Source: an uncultured Treponema sp. (lineage in GTDB: Bacteria > Spirochaetota > Spirochaetia > Treponematales > Treponemataceae). Taken from it: a stretch of DNA of 13,737 bases. The translations under genes were made by a program, and so were the position numbers. Below the pieces are notes generated by a model. It made no database searches, was not told the origin of the DNA, and was given only the letters and a program-made list of their open reading frames with translations. Below are positions 13,458 through 13,737 of the stretch, piece after piece. The first letter of the stretch is position 1, and each line of letters opens with the position of its first letter. The stretch spans positions 1 to 13,737 of the forward strand of contig CALDIB010000085.1 of the NCBI GenBank assembly GCA_937902125.1, in the 5' to 3' direction.

Positions 13458-13737
13458 TTTACGCTCCGCTTTGTAGAGGAAGTTATCGTACTCCGCTCCC
13501 ATTTGGAGCGGGGGACAATGCGTCGCGGAGAGCAAGTTCTAAAGTAGCTTACGCTCCGCTTTGTAGAGGAAATTATCGTACTCCGCTCCGGTCGGAGCGG
13601 GGGACAATGCGTCGCGGAGAGCAAGTTCTAAAGTAGCTTACGCTCCGCTTTGTAGAGGAAATTATCGTACTCCGCTCCGGTCGGAGCGGGGGACAATGCG
13701 TCGCGGAGAGCAAGTTCTAAAGTAGCTTACGCTCCGC
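13428..13737 (+). repeat. 89/90-bp tandem array starting inside ilvN
   Basis: Units start at 13428, 13518, 13607 and 13696; the fourth is cut by the window end. Units 2 and 3 are identical (89 bp). Unit 1 is 90 bp and differs by four substitutions and in the hairpin loop. The first 30 nt of every unit encode MRRGEQVLK plus TAG, the last nine codons of ilvN; the two substitutions there (CAG/CAA, GTG/GTT) are synonymous. The other 59-60 nt hold a GC-rich hairpin CCGCTCC/GGAGCGG with loop CATTT (unit 1) or GGTC (units 2 and 3). GCGGAG and CTCCGC arms across the peptide-coding part can form a second stem. Confidence 0.93.

Noticed and set aside
12947..13624. Long minus-strand frame (about 225 codons) across ilvN and the array
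   Set aside because: It is antisense to a clear ilvN, is Ser/Arg/Thr-rich and internally repetitive because of the array, and has no domain.
13428..13737. CRISPR array
   Set aside because: Whole 89-bp units are identical, with no variable spacers, and the unit contains ilvN codons.

Overview
The window reads as a chromosomal segment of a host-associated spirochaete, most likely a gut or rumen Treponema. This is an inference from gene content, with no marker gene present: a lipoprotein carrying a beta-helix of Gly-rich Pmp-like repeats, a class III adenylate cyclase fused to a two-component-style sensor, a DUF3800 gene preceded by a structured RNA, and many short repeats at gene ends.

Layout. 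(1) 1-220: a degenerate array with an exact 42-bp period, built on TTTAT-N6-ATAAA dyads. (2) 220-741 (-): exported L,D-transpeptidase, divergent from (3) 822-3521 (+): large surface lipoprotein behind a perfect-consensus sigma70 promoter (TTGACA-17-TATAAT). The only well-placed ATG of the lipoprotein lies in a different frame, separated from the lipoprotein frame by a GGGGAGGGG tract. (4) 3511-4910: an AT-richer accessory patch with the tail of a decayed gene on the minus strand, a free-standing promoter/structured RNA/terminator unit (about 3716-3859), the DUF3800 gene 11 nt after that terminator, and two overlapping small ORFs. (5) 4910-5102: a pair of 77-bp repeats. (6) 5103-8150 (-): a roughly 1015-residue transmembrane sensor adenylate cyclase. 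(7) 8250-13457 (+): an amino-acid biosynthesis block with thrA (aspartokinase/homoserine dehydrogenase), a DAHP synthase-prephenate dehydratase fusion, and ilvN. (8) 13428-13737: a tandem 89/90-bp array that starts inside the last nine codons of ilvN and runs off the window.

How the parts work together. The biosynthetic block groups regulated entry or branch enzymes for the aspartate family, the aromatic amino acids (Phe branch) and the branched-chain amino acids. All three genes carry ACT-type effector-binding domains, so the cluster looks like a set of feedback-controlled steps rather than one complete pathway. The transpeptidase, lipoprotein and sensor cyclase are envelope functions. The cyclase has all the residues expected of a true adenylate cyclase, so it should convert an extracytoplasmic signal to cAMP.

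The strongest candidate for a little-described system is the RNA-terminator-DUF3800 unit. Its layout resembles type III toxin-antitoxin loci and matches what I recall of the DUF3800 RNA motifs. The second is the ilvN 3'-end array, in which every copy re-encodes the ilvN C-terminal nonapeptide with only synonymous changes. All calls were made by eye; no search or folding program was run.
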